NCBI GenBank assembly: GCA_964631865.1
Contig: CAZWAK010000007.1
Coordinates: 23,847-87,846, forward strand
DNA from: JAFDVL01 sp964631865
GTDB taxonomy: Bacteria > Acidobacteriota > Blastocatellia > RBC074
DNA length: 64,000 bases
Reading direction: 5' to 3'
Under the pieces are notes generated by a model. The model did no database searches, was not told where the DNA came from, and saw nothing but the letters and a program-made list of their open reading frames with translations. How positions within the stretch are numbered: position 1 is the stretch's first letter; each line of letters begins with the position of its first letter. Positions 50,965-59,459 of the stretch are shown in pieces. Position numbers and translations under genes: made by a program.

Positions 50965-52428
50965 TTACTGCGCTAGTAAGTGCTTGAACTTTTTACCGGC
51001 CCAAAAGTAAAGTACCAGAAAGGAACAGAGATAAGTGGTACTGGTGGCAATGGCAATCCCAACTAACCCTAATCGAGAAGATAAAAGATAAGCCAACCCG
51101 CCATACACGACTAAGTTGATCGCCGATCCCCACAGGATAGCTTTTGGAAGTTGTAGCGCCAGAAATACTTTGGCTATAAGTACATTCGCCACATAAAAGG
51201 GGATTTGCAAGGCGAGGTAGAAAATTAAAACAGCGACGAGAGTTACGTCGCTGTTCACAAAGGCTCCACGCTGGAACAGCAAACTGGTCACAGGCGTGGC
51301 GAACAGCATCAGCAAAATGGTGAGCGGAAAGGTGATAAGAAAAGCGATGCTCAGAAAATGATGGAGCGTGCTTTTCAACTCACGCCATTGTTCCTGGGCA
51401 CTGATGCGGGCCAGAAAGGAAAGCGTGACCGTGCCTAAAGAAGTGGCGATTAGCCCGGCGGAAAGTAAGGTTACTTTGTTCGCATAACTGAGCGCGGCCA
51501 CGCTGCCGACAGACATTCGTGCTGCCATGGCAATGCCAATCAACTGCGTGCCTGCCATCAGGCAGTTGCTCAGAATGAGGGAAAGGGAGTTTTTGATGAT
51601 GCGCCCCAATTGATCGGAGAACGCGGGCCAGCGCGGGCGCAAGGAAACGCCTTTGCGTCGCAACGCTACTCCCAGAATGGCTAACTCCAAACTGGCGCCA
51701 CAGGTCACGCCCAACGCTAACGCATAAACGCCCAGCCTCTGTGCCTGCACGAGCAAGAGGATCGTCAATCCGGTTGTGAGAAGCGGTGTGATCGCGGGGA
51801 GCGCAAAATGATCCTTCACATTCAAGACCCCGGTCAGAAAGAAACTGGTTCCGATCAACAAAATCATGGGAGCCACAAGACAAAGCAGATGGAACGTCAG
51901 GCGCAGCTTCTCCGCCGCAAAGCCACTGGCCAGAAGCGGCAGGTAAAACGGCCCACTCAGCACGACGAACCCGCTCACAACGGCAAACAGTCCGAGGAGC
52001 CACACGAGCGAACGAGCAAACAATTGCTGTGCCGCCGCCGATCCCTCGCGTTGCTGTACCTGCACGTAAGAGGGGATGAACGCGGTTTGGAACGGCGTCG
52101 CGATGATGTTGATGAGAGCGAAAGGAACCACTAAGGCCACGTTGAAGGCGTCCAGATCGGCGCTCGTGCCAAACCGCCAGGCGACGACCATTTCCTTCAC
52201 CAATCCGCCGCATTTGACCAGCAGCCCAGCCACCGCGATGACAACGGAGGCTTCTACCAATCGTCGTTTGATCGTGCCGGGAGCAAATTGAGACAGCAAG
52301 TTTGTGCCCCAGCGCCACTGGCCAACGATTGCAGGCGCGGGCGTACGGGGCACAGCTTCATACAGGGTCGCTGTTGTGGTCGGATGATCCGTAGTATCCG
52401 GAGTAGTATCGTTGATAGTAATACTCAT
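50965..52428 (-). CDS. MurJ/Wzx-type lipid-linked oligosaccharide flippase
   Basis: This is a multipass protein of about 487 residues, starting at ATG 52428 with GAAGG seven bases upstream. The longer frame to 52545 runs inside the kinase gene and is not credible. RRLVEASVVIAVAGLLVKCG and GLVKEMVVAWRFGTSADLDA are the first two helices of MurJ-type flippases; twelve or more hydrophobic segments follow. The start lies 71 bases inside the end of the kinase gene in another frame, so the last tyrosine codons of the kinase double as flippase leader. It should export the lipid-linked repeat unit. The paralog is at 42160. Confidence 0.85.
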   Translation of the reverse strand: MSITINDTTPDTTDHPTTTATLYEAVPRTPAPAIVGQWRWGTNLLSQFAPGTIKRRLVEASVVIAVAGLLVKCGGLVKEMVVAWRFGTSADLDAFNVALVVPFALINIIATPFQTAFIPSYVQVQQREGSAAAQQLFARSLVWLLGLFAVVSGFVVLSGPFYLPLLASGFAAEKLRLTFHLLCLVAPMILLIGTSFFLTGVLNVKDHFALPAITPLLTTGLTILLLVQAQRLGVYALALGVTCGASLELAILGVALRRKGVSLRPRWPAFSDQLGRIIKNSLSLILSNCLMAGTQLIGIAMAARMSVGSVAALSYANKVTLLSAGLIATSLGTVTLSFLARISAQEQWRELKSTLHHFLSIAFLITFPLTILLMLFATPVTSLLFQRGAFVNSDVTLVAVLIFYLALQIPFYVANVLIAKVFLALQLPKAILWGSAINLVVYGGLAYLLSSRLGLVGIAIATSTTYLCSFLVLYFWAGKKFKHLLAQ

Positions 52429-54769
52429 CGTAGCCTTCACGTTGGAGGTTGACGTTATTGAGGACAACGCCGAAGACTTTGGCTCCGACTCCGGTAAGTT
52501 CCTGGCTGGCGCGGCGCACGACATCGCGCGTGCTTTTGCCCGCATGCACCACCATAATCACCCCATCTACCATCGTCGAGAGGATTACCGGGTCGGTGAC
52601 ATTGATGAGCGGAGGAGAATCCAGAATGATGTGATCGTATTGCGTAGACAGCAGCGCCAGCATTTCCCGCATTTTTTCCGAACTGACCAACTCCGCCGGA
52701 TTGGGCGGCGTCGGGCCGCACGGCAGGAGAAAGAGATTCGGAATCGGCAACGTGTGGATCAAGGCTCCGATGTCGGCGTCACGCGACAAATAGGTCGAGA
52801 GGCCATGCACGTGGTTGATGCCGAACACCTTGTGGACTTTCGGACGCCGCAAATCGCAATCTATGATGAGCACCGAGGCACCCAATTGCGCCAGGGAAAT
52901 TGCGGTGTTTATGGCGGTCGTCGTTTTGCCTTCGCCGGGGCGTCCGCTCGTCACGAGAATCGTTTTTGGCGGATGACCGGCGGAGGAAAGTAGCACGGAG
53001 GTGCGCAAGGCACGATAGGCTTCGGCGACGGTGGATTGATTGTCGAGCGTCATCAGTTGCGTGGCCATCGAAGCACTGGGCAAGGCCAGACTGTTGCCGT
53101 TTTCGCCCAACGCTGCCTGTTCGGCTTTGGAGGGCAATTTGCGGAGCGAAGTGCTAGTCGCAATCGCGGGGATCACACCCAAAGCAGGCAGTTGCGCGTA
53201 ACGTTCGACATCCTCGACCGTCTTGATGCTGTTGTCGAGATATTCCAGGAAGAAGGCCAATCCAAAAGCGGCGGCGGTGCTCAGGAAAAAGGCGAGCACA
53301 ATCGCCAGCAACCGACGCGGGCCAGCGGGAAAGGTCGGAACCTGTGCCGGTTCGTAGACATGGATGTTGCTGGCTTGTTCTTTCAACTTCAACTCGGCTT
53401 GTTGTGCCTGATCGCGCAGGACATTGAGGGTTTTCTGTTTGTTGGCGACATTTTCTTTGAGTGTATTCAATTTGATGTCCGCCTGGTTTTCTCGCACGGC
53501 TTCCGTTTTGGCCGCGTCGCGCGATTGCTTGATCTGGTTCACCTCCCGCGCCGCGCGTTCATAATCGCTCCTGAATTTTTCTTCGAGGGATTTGGTCGCT
53601 TCCTTGATCTGCACCTCAACCGCTGCCATGCGGTTTTTGTTTTCCTGCACTTGCAGATTATCCGGCCCGAACTTGGTATCGAGTTGGGCTTGCCGCCCCT
53701 GTAATTCGCTGAGTTCTTTTTGTAAAGCGACGAGCTTGTCCGTCTTATCTTCAAATTCGGCGGGTAACCGGGCGACATTGCCCTTTTTTACTTCTTCATA
53801 GAGGGCTTCCGCTTTGACTTTATCTATCTCCGCTTTGGTCAGCAGGTCTTGCTTTTGGGCCAGTTCGGCGGTTTTGAGCGTAACGTTTTCTCCGCCCGTT
53901 GAAACGATATTATTGTCTCGCGTGTAACGCGACAGTTGTTCCTGAGCCTGCTCTAGCTCAGCCGTGACTTTCCGAATGGAGGTTTGCAGCCAGTTTTCGG
54001 TCTGGGTCAAAGTGAAGGTCTTTTTGCCATAATTTCGCTCCCGGAACACGCGGATGATTTCATTGGCGATCTGTGAGGCAAGTTGCGGGTCGGCGTGCGT
54101 AAAACTCAGGGTCACAGCCCGTGTATCACGGACTTGTTGCGCATTAAGTCCATCTTCGATCACCGCTACATAGGGCGCAAGGCGGGCGCTTTCGGCGGGA
54201 GATCGCATGGACAGATCGGATTCTTCCACGCTCGGTAATGTGTCGGGTAGTGCTTGCGTCACAGGAGGCTTGGCTCCCATCCCAAACCAACCTTTTTTAT
54301 TCACATCGAAAAACTTCGGATTTTGATCCAGCTTCAGTCTCACGACCACATCCTCCAGCAGCGAGTGGCTCGTTAACATCAGCATCTTGGTTTTGATGTT
54401 GACTTGATAGTACGGATCAAAGCCTTCGTCCTGAATGTTGACCCCGGCTTCGCGCGTGATGGTGGTGCTTTCCTTGCCGATTTCGATGATCGTGTTGGCC
54501 TGATAGTAACTTTCCGCCCGATACATTTGGATCGCCACGATAGTTGTGACAATCGTGATGATCGTCAACACCAGCCATTTGCGCCGCCGCACCATGAGCC
54601 AGAGTTCTCGTAAATCTACGGAACTTTCTTTCGACTCATCCAGATGCGGATCGTCATACGGATCCACCAACGGGTCCAGCGACGCGCGGAGTTGGCGATT
54701 CCGCTGGCGCACATCCATTTTCAAATTGGGCGGAGAAATTCTCTCTAAATCCTGTCGTTCGTTTGCCAT
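52358..54769 (-). CDS. wzc: Wzc-type polysaccharide co-polymerase and tyrosine autokinase
   Basis: This 803-residue BY-kinase controls chain length. A cytoplasmic start is followed by membrane helix LVLTIITIVTTIVAIQMYRA, a periplasmic Wzz domain with a long coiled coil (about 260-460), the Pro-rich motif VPTFPAGPRRLLAIVLAFFL at the second helix, and a kinase domain: Walker A SGRPGEGKTTTA, Walker A' LIIDCDLRRPKV, Walker B HIILDSPP. The C-terminus is tyrosine-rich: YDEYYYQRYYSGYYG has eight Tyr. It forms the export complex with Wza, encoded just upstream. The tail overlaps the start of the flippase gene by 71 bases. Confidence 0.93.
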   Translation of the reverse strand: MANERQDLERISPPNLKMDVRQRNRQLRASLDPLVDPYDDPHLDESKESSVDLRELWLMVRRRKWLVLTIITIVTTIVAIQMYRAESYYQANTIIEIGKESTTITREAGVNIQDEGFDPYYQVNIKTKMLMLTSHSLLEDVVVRLKLDQNPKFFDVNKKGWFGMGAKPPVTQALPDTLPSVEESDLSMRSPAESARLAPYVAVIEDGLNAQQVRDTRAVTLSFTHADPQLASQIANEIIRVFRERNYGKKTFTLTQTENWLQTSIRKVTAELEQAQEQLSRYTRDNNIVSTGGENVTLKTAELAQKQDLLTKAEIDKVKAEALYEEVKKGNVARLPAEFEDKTDKLVALQKELSELQGRQAQLDTKFGPDNLQVQENKNRMAAVEVQIKEATKSLEEKFRSDYERAAREVNQIKQSRDAAKTEAVRENQADIKLNTLKENVANKQKTLNVLRDQAQQAELKLKEQASNIHVYEPAQVPTFPAGPRRLLAIVLAFFLSTAAAFGLAFFLEYLDNSIKTVEDVERYAQLPALGVIPAIATSTSLRKLPSKAEQAALGENGNSLALPSASMATQLMTLDNQSTVAEAYRALRTSVLLSSAGHPPKTILVTSGRPGEGKTTTAINTAISLAQLGASVLIIDCDLRRPKVHKVFGINHVHGLSTYLSRDADIGALIHTLPIPNLFLLPCGPTPPNPAELVSSEKMREMLALLSTQYDHIILDSPPLINVTDPVILSTMVDGVIMVVHAGKSTRDVVRRASQELTGVGAKVFGVVLNNVNLQREGYDEYYYQRYYSGYYGSSDHNSDPV

Positions 54770-54873
54770 TGAATATTCCTTGATTCCTGTTGGGGGGCCG
54801 GAGGCGAAATGTAATCAGACTTGGGGGCAGTCCGGGGTAACACAACGGGGCAGCCAGCAGTAGGTATTTGAGG

Positions 54874-55965
54874 TCAGCGAATCACGCGCCCGCCCACAGC
54901 AAAAGAGGCACCAGAGCCAAACGCATTGAGGATTGGGAGGAGCGCCGACTTCAGCGGACTATTGGGAACAATCACAATGTCATTGGCCATCAGGGTCACG
55001 TCTGGGCTTTTGTTGCGCATCACGGCCGCAATATCTACCTGAATTTCTTTGCGTTCGCCATTGATGTCTTCGCGGAAAATGACGGCGTGTTTGGGTTGCG
55101 CTTTGCTGGTCCAGTTCTGTGCCATCGCAATCGCCTGCCGCAGCGTCGTTCCTTCTTTCAGCGGAAACTCACCGGGCGCATTGACTTCGCCTGCAACAAA
55201 GAACACATCCGTGGGCGGGATGTTGACGATATCGCCCGGCTCCAAAACTATATCTTCATCAAAGCGACCTTTATAAAGTGCATTGATATTGCTTGTCAGC
55301 ATCACATACTTCACGAGTTCACCCGTGTCAGTGGCGTTCTGCACGGTCGCGGGTGCTGAGGCGGAACCGCCTTGCGCGCCGTCCGCCTTCATCGGACTTT
55401 TAGTCTCGCGGAAGACAAAGGCTCGGGAGCCGTGATTTTCCAGCACTCCGCCCGCATAGTTGATGAGGCGCATCAATGAAGGACGACCTTCAATCTGAAA
55501 CGGCCCCGGTCTGCGGACTGCGCCTTGAATCAGGAAGGAGCGGCTGTTCACTTGCGTGACGGCGACGTTCACCAACGGATTTTTGAGATACCGGCCTCGC
55601 AGCTTATCCGCCACCAGCAGCGAAATCTCGTTCGTTGTTTTTCCCTGGATCGGAAGATATTGCAGATAATTCATCAAGATCGTGCCATCGGCGCTCACGC
55701 GCGTGCGAGTGAGCAGTTCCGGGGCATCTTCCACCCGAATTTCAATGTAGTCGCCCGGCCCGATGCGATAATCTTCTTTAGAAGAAACGATCACATTGGG
55801 CGGGGGCGTGGATTCACCGCCAAGCTGTGGCTGCGACTTAAAGCGATCTTCCAGCGGGCGTTTCTCTTGTGCCAGCGCACTGACCGAAAGAAGAAGGAAT
55901 AAAGCCGCCAGGATTCCCACGAATCGCCAGCACATTCCTGGTGCGGATATTTTCAAGGCTCTCAT
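54874..55965 (-). CDS. wza: Wza-type polysaccharide export outer-membrane protein
   Basis: This 363-residue secreted protein has signal MCWRFVGILAALFLLLSVSA with cleavage near ALAQ. A polysaccharide-export domain starts at about residue 65 (YRIGPGDYIEIRVEDAPELL), followed by SLBB domains with FLIQGAVRRPGPFQIEGRPS and VFFVAGEVNAPGEFPLKEGT. No lipoprotein Cys is seen at the cleavage site, which is unusual for Wza of enterobacteria but common in related phyla. A four-base overlap (ATGA) with the O-antigen ligase gene upstream couples the two. The 100-bp gap to the kinase has no obvious terminator. Confidence 0.92.
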   Translation of the reverse strand: MRALKISAPGMCWRFVGILAALFLLLSVSALAQEKRPLEDRFKSQPQLGGESTPPPNVIVSSKEDYRIGPGDYIEIRVEDAPELLTRTRVSADGTILMNYLQYLPIQGKTTNEISLLVADKLRGRYLKNPLVNVAVTQVNSRSFLIQGAVRRPGPFQIEGRPSLMRLINYAGGVLENHGSRAFVFRETKSPMKADGAQGGSASAPATVQNATDTGELVKYVMLTSNINALYKGRFDEDIVLEPGDIVNIPPTDVFFVAGEVNAPGEFPLKEGTTLRQAIAMAQNWTSKAQPKHAVIFREDINGERKEIQVDIAAVMRNKSPDVTLMANDIVIVPNSPLKSALLPILNAFGSGASFAVGGRVIR

Positions 55966-57302
55966 TTTAAAACTCCTACGGTAAAGGTCGGGGCGCTCAG
56001 GCGGGGGCCGGGGGAAACCACTGCGGACGTTTCCTGCTCAGCGACTTTTCGACGACAAAAAGCGGCGACCGAGCAAAGTAGTAAAAATAACATGGCAGTA
56101 GCGGGCAATTGCAGGTTGAAATCAAACAGGCTATGGGTCAGCAAACCGACTATCCCAGCCCCACTACCTAACGCCATCCCGGCGAGCAAAGGATCGTGTG
56201 CCCGCATCCCTTGTCGCACATCGCGCAGCACCACGCCGAGAAACCACAGCGCCAAAACGCCGCCTATGATACCACCATCTGCCAAAACTTGTAGATAATC
56301 ATTGTGGGCCTGCGCCACAAATCCGTACAGTCCATCATAGTCGCTGCGATGTGGATAGACCGTTTGGAATGCCCCCAGCCCTGCGCCACTAATGGGGTAG
56401 GTCTGAAAAACCTTCAGGGCATCTCGCCAAACCCAGGTACGACTGGTGGCAAACGTTTCCTGTCCGTCCCCCTTTAATCGGTTGACAATGGGGTCGGCAC
56501 CAATCCAGAACGCGCCCACCAAAATCGTCAAGAGTAATGCTACAACCGCTAGCCCGCGCCAAAATGTAGCCGGATGAGCAGGCTGGCGTTGCAGTCGCCC
56601 GCTCAAAATCGCAATGAACATTAGTTCAATGACCAAACTAATCATCCCGCCGCGCGACAAGGAAAACAGGATCGTGACGCCCATCACGGCAGCCAGGAAG
56701 CCAAAAAAGATGCGCTCTTCTCGGCGGATACCATTAGCCACAATGAGCGCAATGGGCAGTCCAATCAGTAGCTCAATATAACCCGCAAAGTGATTGTGAT
56801 TGGCAAACGGCCCAAAGACCGAGCTGACATCGCTCAGTGTGGGGCGAATCCAATAAAACTTTCCATTCCAGGTGAAATATTGCAAAAGCGCAAAGACCGA
56901 GAGGGCAAAGCCAAAGAAGCTGAGGAAGCTCACCATCACGCGCAGGCGCTCGCGATTGGCCAGGAAATTGGCTCCGAGCAAAAACACCAGGAGAAGCGTG
57001 GTAAAAATCGCAACCGTACCGCGTGTGGCTTCAATGTCTTGCGAAAGGCTACGGGAGCGGAAGTTGACGCATTGGATGACCCCCAGCAGAAGAAAAGAAA
57101 CCAACGGCCAAGTGGCGGCGGGGAGAATCAGAACCAGGCGCTTTTCCAAAATGATCCTGAGTCCCCAGAGCAAAATCAACGTGGCGACCAGGAGTTTGAT
57201 GACGGCCACTGACCAGGGTTCTACGGCTCCATGTGCCAGCGCCGCGAAGCACAGCACGACTAAAACTCCTATGGCAATGTAATTATCCAGGCGTACGCTC
57301 AT
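55962..57302 (-). CDS. O-antigen ligase/polymerase family membrane protein
   Basis: This 446-residue protein has 11-12 hydrophobic segments. The extracytoplasmic loop and GAGLGAFQTVYPHRSDYDG, then AQAHNDYLQVLADGGIIGGV form the Wzy_C/WaaL signature with the conserved His-Asn-Asp. It could ligate the finished chain to a carrier or polymerise repeat units; the second multipass protein at 38513 might take the other role. It is the first gene of the minus-strand cluster. The start at 57302 has no strong ribosome site; MSVRLDNYIAIGVLVVLCFA is a plausible beginning. Confidence 0.85.
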   Translation of the reverse strand: MSVRLDNYIAIGVLVVLCFAALAHGAVEPWSVAVIKLLVATLILLWGLRIILEKRLVLILPAATWPLVSFLLLGVIQCVNFRSRSLSQDIEATRGTVAIFTTLLLVFLLGANFLANRERLRVMVSFLSFFGFALSVFALLQYFTWNGKFYWIRPTLSDVSSVFGPFANHNHFAGYIELLIGLPIALIVANGIRREERIFFGFLAAVMGVTILFSLSRGGMISLVIELMFIAILSGRLQRQPAHPATFWRGLAVVALLLTILVGAFWIGADPIVNRLKGDGQETFATSRTWVWRDALKVFQTYPISGAGLGAFQTVYPHRSDYDGLYGFVAQAHNDYLQVLADGGIIGGVLALWFLGVVLRDVRQGMRAHDPLLAGMALGSGAGIVGLLTHSLFDFNLQLPATAMLFLLLCSVAAFCRRKVAEQETSAVVSPGPRLSAPTFTVGVLK

Positions 57303-57600
57303 CGGGGAAGATGCGGGGGGCGGGATAGGGCGGAGGTGGAAACCACGATGGAGACAGGTCTCTCCCTACCTAGAATGCAGCCCCGAAGGGAAACCGCGCT
57401 CGCGCGGCAGACTCACCTTAGCGGCATCCCTGTCCGGGGCATAAGTTGATGGAAGCCGCTTTGTAAAATTGGTATGGGCGCTCTCAATCCATCCCGACAG
57501 GTTTTGACAAACGGAATGTGCGCAAAGAGGTGAGCAGGCTACTACACGGCATCATGGCTGTCAATTTCTTTGCTGCCCTGGGCCAGGAAGAAAATCTGGC
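57303..57600. other. Intergenic region upstream of the polysaccharide cluster
   Basis: No coding frame here has a ribosome site. It should hold the promoter of the minus-strand cluster, but only a weak TTGACA-N17-TAGCCT pair is visible on the minus strand near 57540-57570, in which the -10 matches poorly. A dyad GAGAC-AG-GTCTC at about 57352-57363 and AGCGGC/GCCGCT arms near 57420-57460 could form leader hairpins. Confidence 0.35.
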
Positions 57601-57638
57601 GGGCGTTCGAGCCAGTTAAATTTAACTTGAAAATACCA

Positions 57639-57668
57639 TTGACTCCTGAATAACCCCTACGCTAAAAT
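57639..57668 (+). promoter_or_regulatory. Promoter with long leader for the exported protein
   Basis: TTGACT (57639-57644) and TAAAAT (57663-57668) are five-of-six matches separated by 18 bp and face right. The next gene begins at 58139, about 463 bases beyond the presumed start site. The leader contains no convincing frame. A short hairpin (CTCAAGA/TCTTGAG, 58104-58124) ends two bases before the ribosome site. Confidence 0.6.
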
Positions 57669-58103
57669 GCGCGCCGTTACAGAGTCATCCTCACATTCCG
57701 GCGATTTGTATTTAGTTTAGGTAGATGACTTCTCTCTTGCTTAGACCTTCAGACTGGGATTGCTTCTGCCCAGATACCCTCACTTCCTGGTTTTCAAGTG
57801 CCCAAAGGAACCCGAGGAAAAGGCTTTCGCGCGCCTCATCCATTGCGAGCGGTATATCGTCAAGTGAACTGCTCGGATGAACCAGGCCAAAAAAACTCTC
57901 TGCCAGTCTGAGAATCTGGTCTAATTAGTAGTTTTTACAATCTGTCACTGGGTAGCCCGAATCTTGCAGGCCATCGGCCAGCCTTAGTCGTGTTGTAACT
58001 TTGCGCGCGCAAGGCGTTAGGTCGCTCTCTTTGGCGCTGGCAAATGGTCAAATTTATTTCGAGTACCCGGCTCGACCCAAATTCAGTTCACACACATCAA
58101 ACC

Positions 58104-58124
58104 CTCAAGACTACTGCTCTTGAG
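58104..58124 (+). promoter_or_regulatory. Hairpin immediately before the ribosome site
   Basis: CTCAAGA (58104-58110) pairs perfectly with TCTTGAG (58118-58124) with a seven-base loop; GAGGGG at 58126-58131 follows. It could protect the leader end or modulate translation of the next gene. Confidence 0.45.
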
Positions 58125-58138
58125 AGAGGGGAATGAAT

Positions 58139-59254
58139 ATGCAAACCTCACACAAACTCACACATCTTTTATTAACGCTCACCGCGCTGCTGGCGTGTGT
58201 GGCTACTAGCTGGGCACAACAAATGCCTAACGCTGGGGATCCAACGAAGGCCAATATCCCCAGCCCTGTGAAACCAGGTTCGTTGTTGTTTTATGACATT
58301 TACACCTCGAAGATCGGGGACGCGACGGATAACACGCGGATGAACATAACCAACACGCATCCGACTCGCCCTGCCCTCGTCCACTTCTTTTTTGTCAGGA
58401 AGTCGGATTGCACGCTGGCCGATGCTTACATCTGCTTGACGGCAAATCAGACGTTTTCCTTCCTGGCCTCTGAATATGACCCCAACGAAACCGGGTTCTT
58501 ATTTGCTGTCGCCACCAATGCGGCTGGCGTGCCGATCAGCCACAACTATCTGATTGGTGATCTGTACGTCAAAAGCGCCTTTGGCACGACCTCGTACTTC
58601 CAGGCCAACCTGGGAGCCATGGCGTTCTCGGCCCGTAAGCTCTGGGATGCGGATGCCAATGGTGGCGCGGGTGCGTTGACGGATTGGAACGATGGCCAGG
58701 CAGGATTCGTTTGGAAGTTTGATCCTTCGCGCGCCTCGGTCGCTTTCGGTGATTACAAGAGCGATATTCAGGAAAATCTCTACGACAACGTTCCGAATCG
58801 TCTGGCGATTGACAATATCCAAAGCATCGCCAATGGCAACCAAACGCTGATGATCTTGCACTCGATGCAAGGTACGGTGGTGCAGGCCGGCGTGATTGGC
58901 TCGTTGTCGGGGCAAGTCTTTAATGACACGGAGAAAGGCTTCAGCTATCAACTGCGCGGCTTCGGTTGCTTGGAGGCACGGTTGATCAATGACAACCTGA
59001 TTCGTATCCCTGGCACGCTCTCCAACGTGATTCCCAGTGGACGCACGGGATGGATGTATCTGCAATCGCCCATCAATAACCCGGCGGGCATGCCGAATCT
59101 CGGATTGTTGGGAGCCACGATTGTCGCCAACCCCAATGCGGCAACGGATAAAGCAGCCTTCAACGGCGGACATCACATGCATTTCCTCCAGGTCAAAGAA
59201 AACCCCGGATTTGCCATTCCGGTGTTCTCTGTCGGCGCTTGCTTCAACCTCTAA
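58139..59254 (+). CDS. Secreted protein of unknown function
   Basis: ATG at 58139 is preferred over 58133 because GAGGGG lies at the right distance only for the former. Signal peptide MQTSHKLTHLLLTLTALLAC with cleavage near SWAQ. The mature part (about 345 residues) is rich in Asn, Gly and aromatic residues: GSLLFYDIYTSKIGDATDNT, VHFFFVRKSDCTLADAYICL, then a beta-rich body with HMHFLQVKENPGFAIPVFSV. A Cys pair in the CTLADAYIC stretch may form a disulfide; another Cys lies near the end. Strong promoter with long leader and strong terminator indicate a highly expressed monocistronic gene. I do not recognise the family. Its adjacency to the EPS cluster, divergent, hints at a surface role. Confidence 0.7.
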   Translation: MQTSHKLTHLLLTLTALLACVATSWAQQMPNAGDPTKANIPSPVKPGSLLFYDIYTSKIGDATDNTRMNITNTHPTRPALVHFFFVRKSDCTLADAYICLTANQTFSFLASEYDPNETGFLFAVATNAAGVPISHNYLIGDLYVKSAFGTTSYFQANLGAMAFSARKLWDADANGGAGALTDWNDGQAGFVWKFDPSRASVAFGDYKSDIQENLYDNVPNRLAIDNIQSIANGNQTLMILHSMQGTVVQAGVIGSLSGQVFNDTEKGFSYQLRGFGCLEARLINDNLIRIPGTLSNVIPSGRTGWMYLQSPINNPAGMPNLGLLGATIVANPNAATDKAAFNGGHHMHFLQVKENPGFAIPVFSVGACFNL

Positions 59255-59279
59255 TCCTTTCCCTATCAAACGCCTCAAG

Positions 59280-59313
59280 CCGGAAGCTGGTTCGCGCCAG
59301 CTTCCGGTTTTTT
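59280..59313 (+). terminator. Strong intrinsic terminator
   Basis: CCGGAAGCTGG (59280-59290) and CCAGCTTCCGG (59297-59307) form an 11-bp perfect stem with a six-base loop, followed by six T. It lies 26 bp after the stop of the exported-protein gene. Confidence 0.95.
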
Positions 59314-59459
59314 CTTTGTGCCGAAGGGCGCGCGCGCTTTTCGGGCGTGCCGTTGGTTGCCTGCCTGCAAGCACGTATGCTAACGTTCCCGCCGGTGGTC
59401 GTAACCACTTCAGCGCAATGCGAGTTTCCTGTTTCTGAGTTCAATGAAGCGGAGTCTTT

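Noticed and set aside
52429..52545. Longer start for the first flippase
   Set aside because: It lies entirely inside the kinase gene and adds Arg/Ala/Ser-rich sequence without a membrane helix.
57540..57570. Cluster promoter TTGACA-N17-TAGCCT on the minus strand
   Set aside because: The -10 matches only half of the consensus, so I mention it but do not list it as a promoter.
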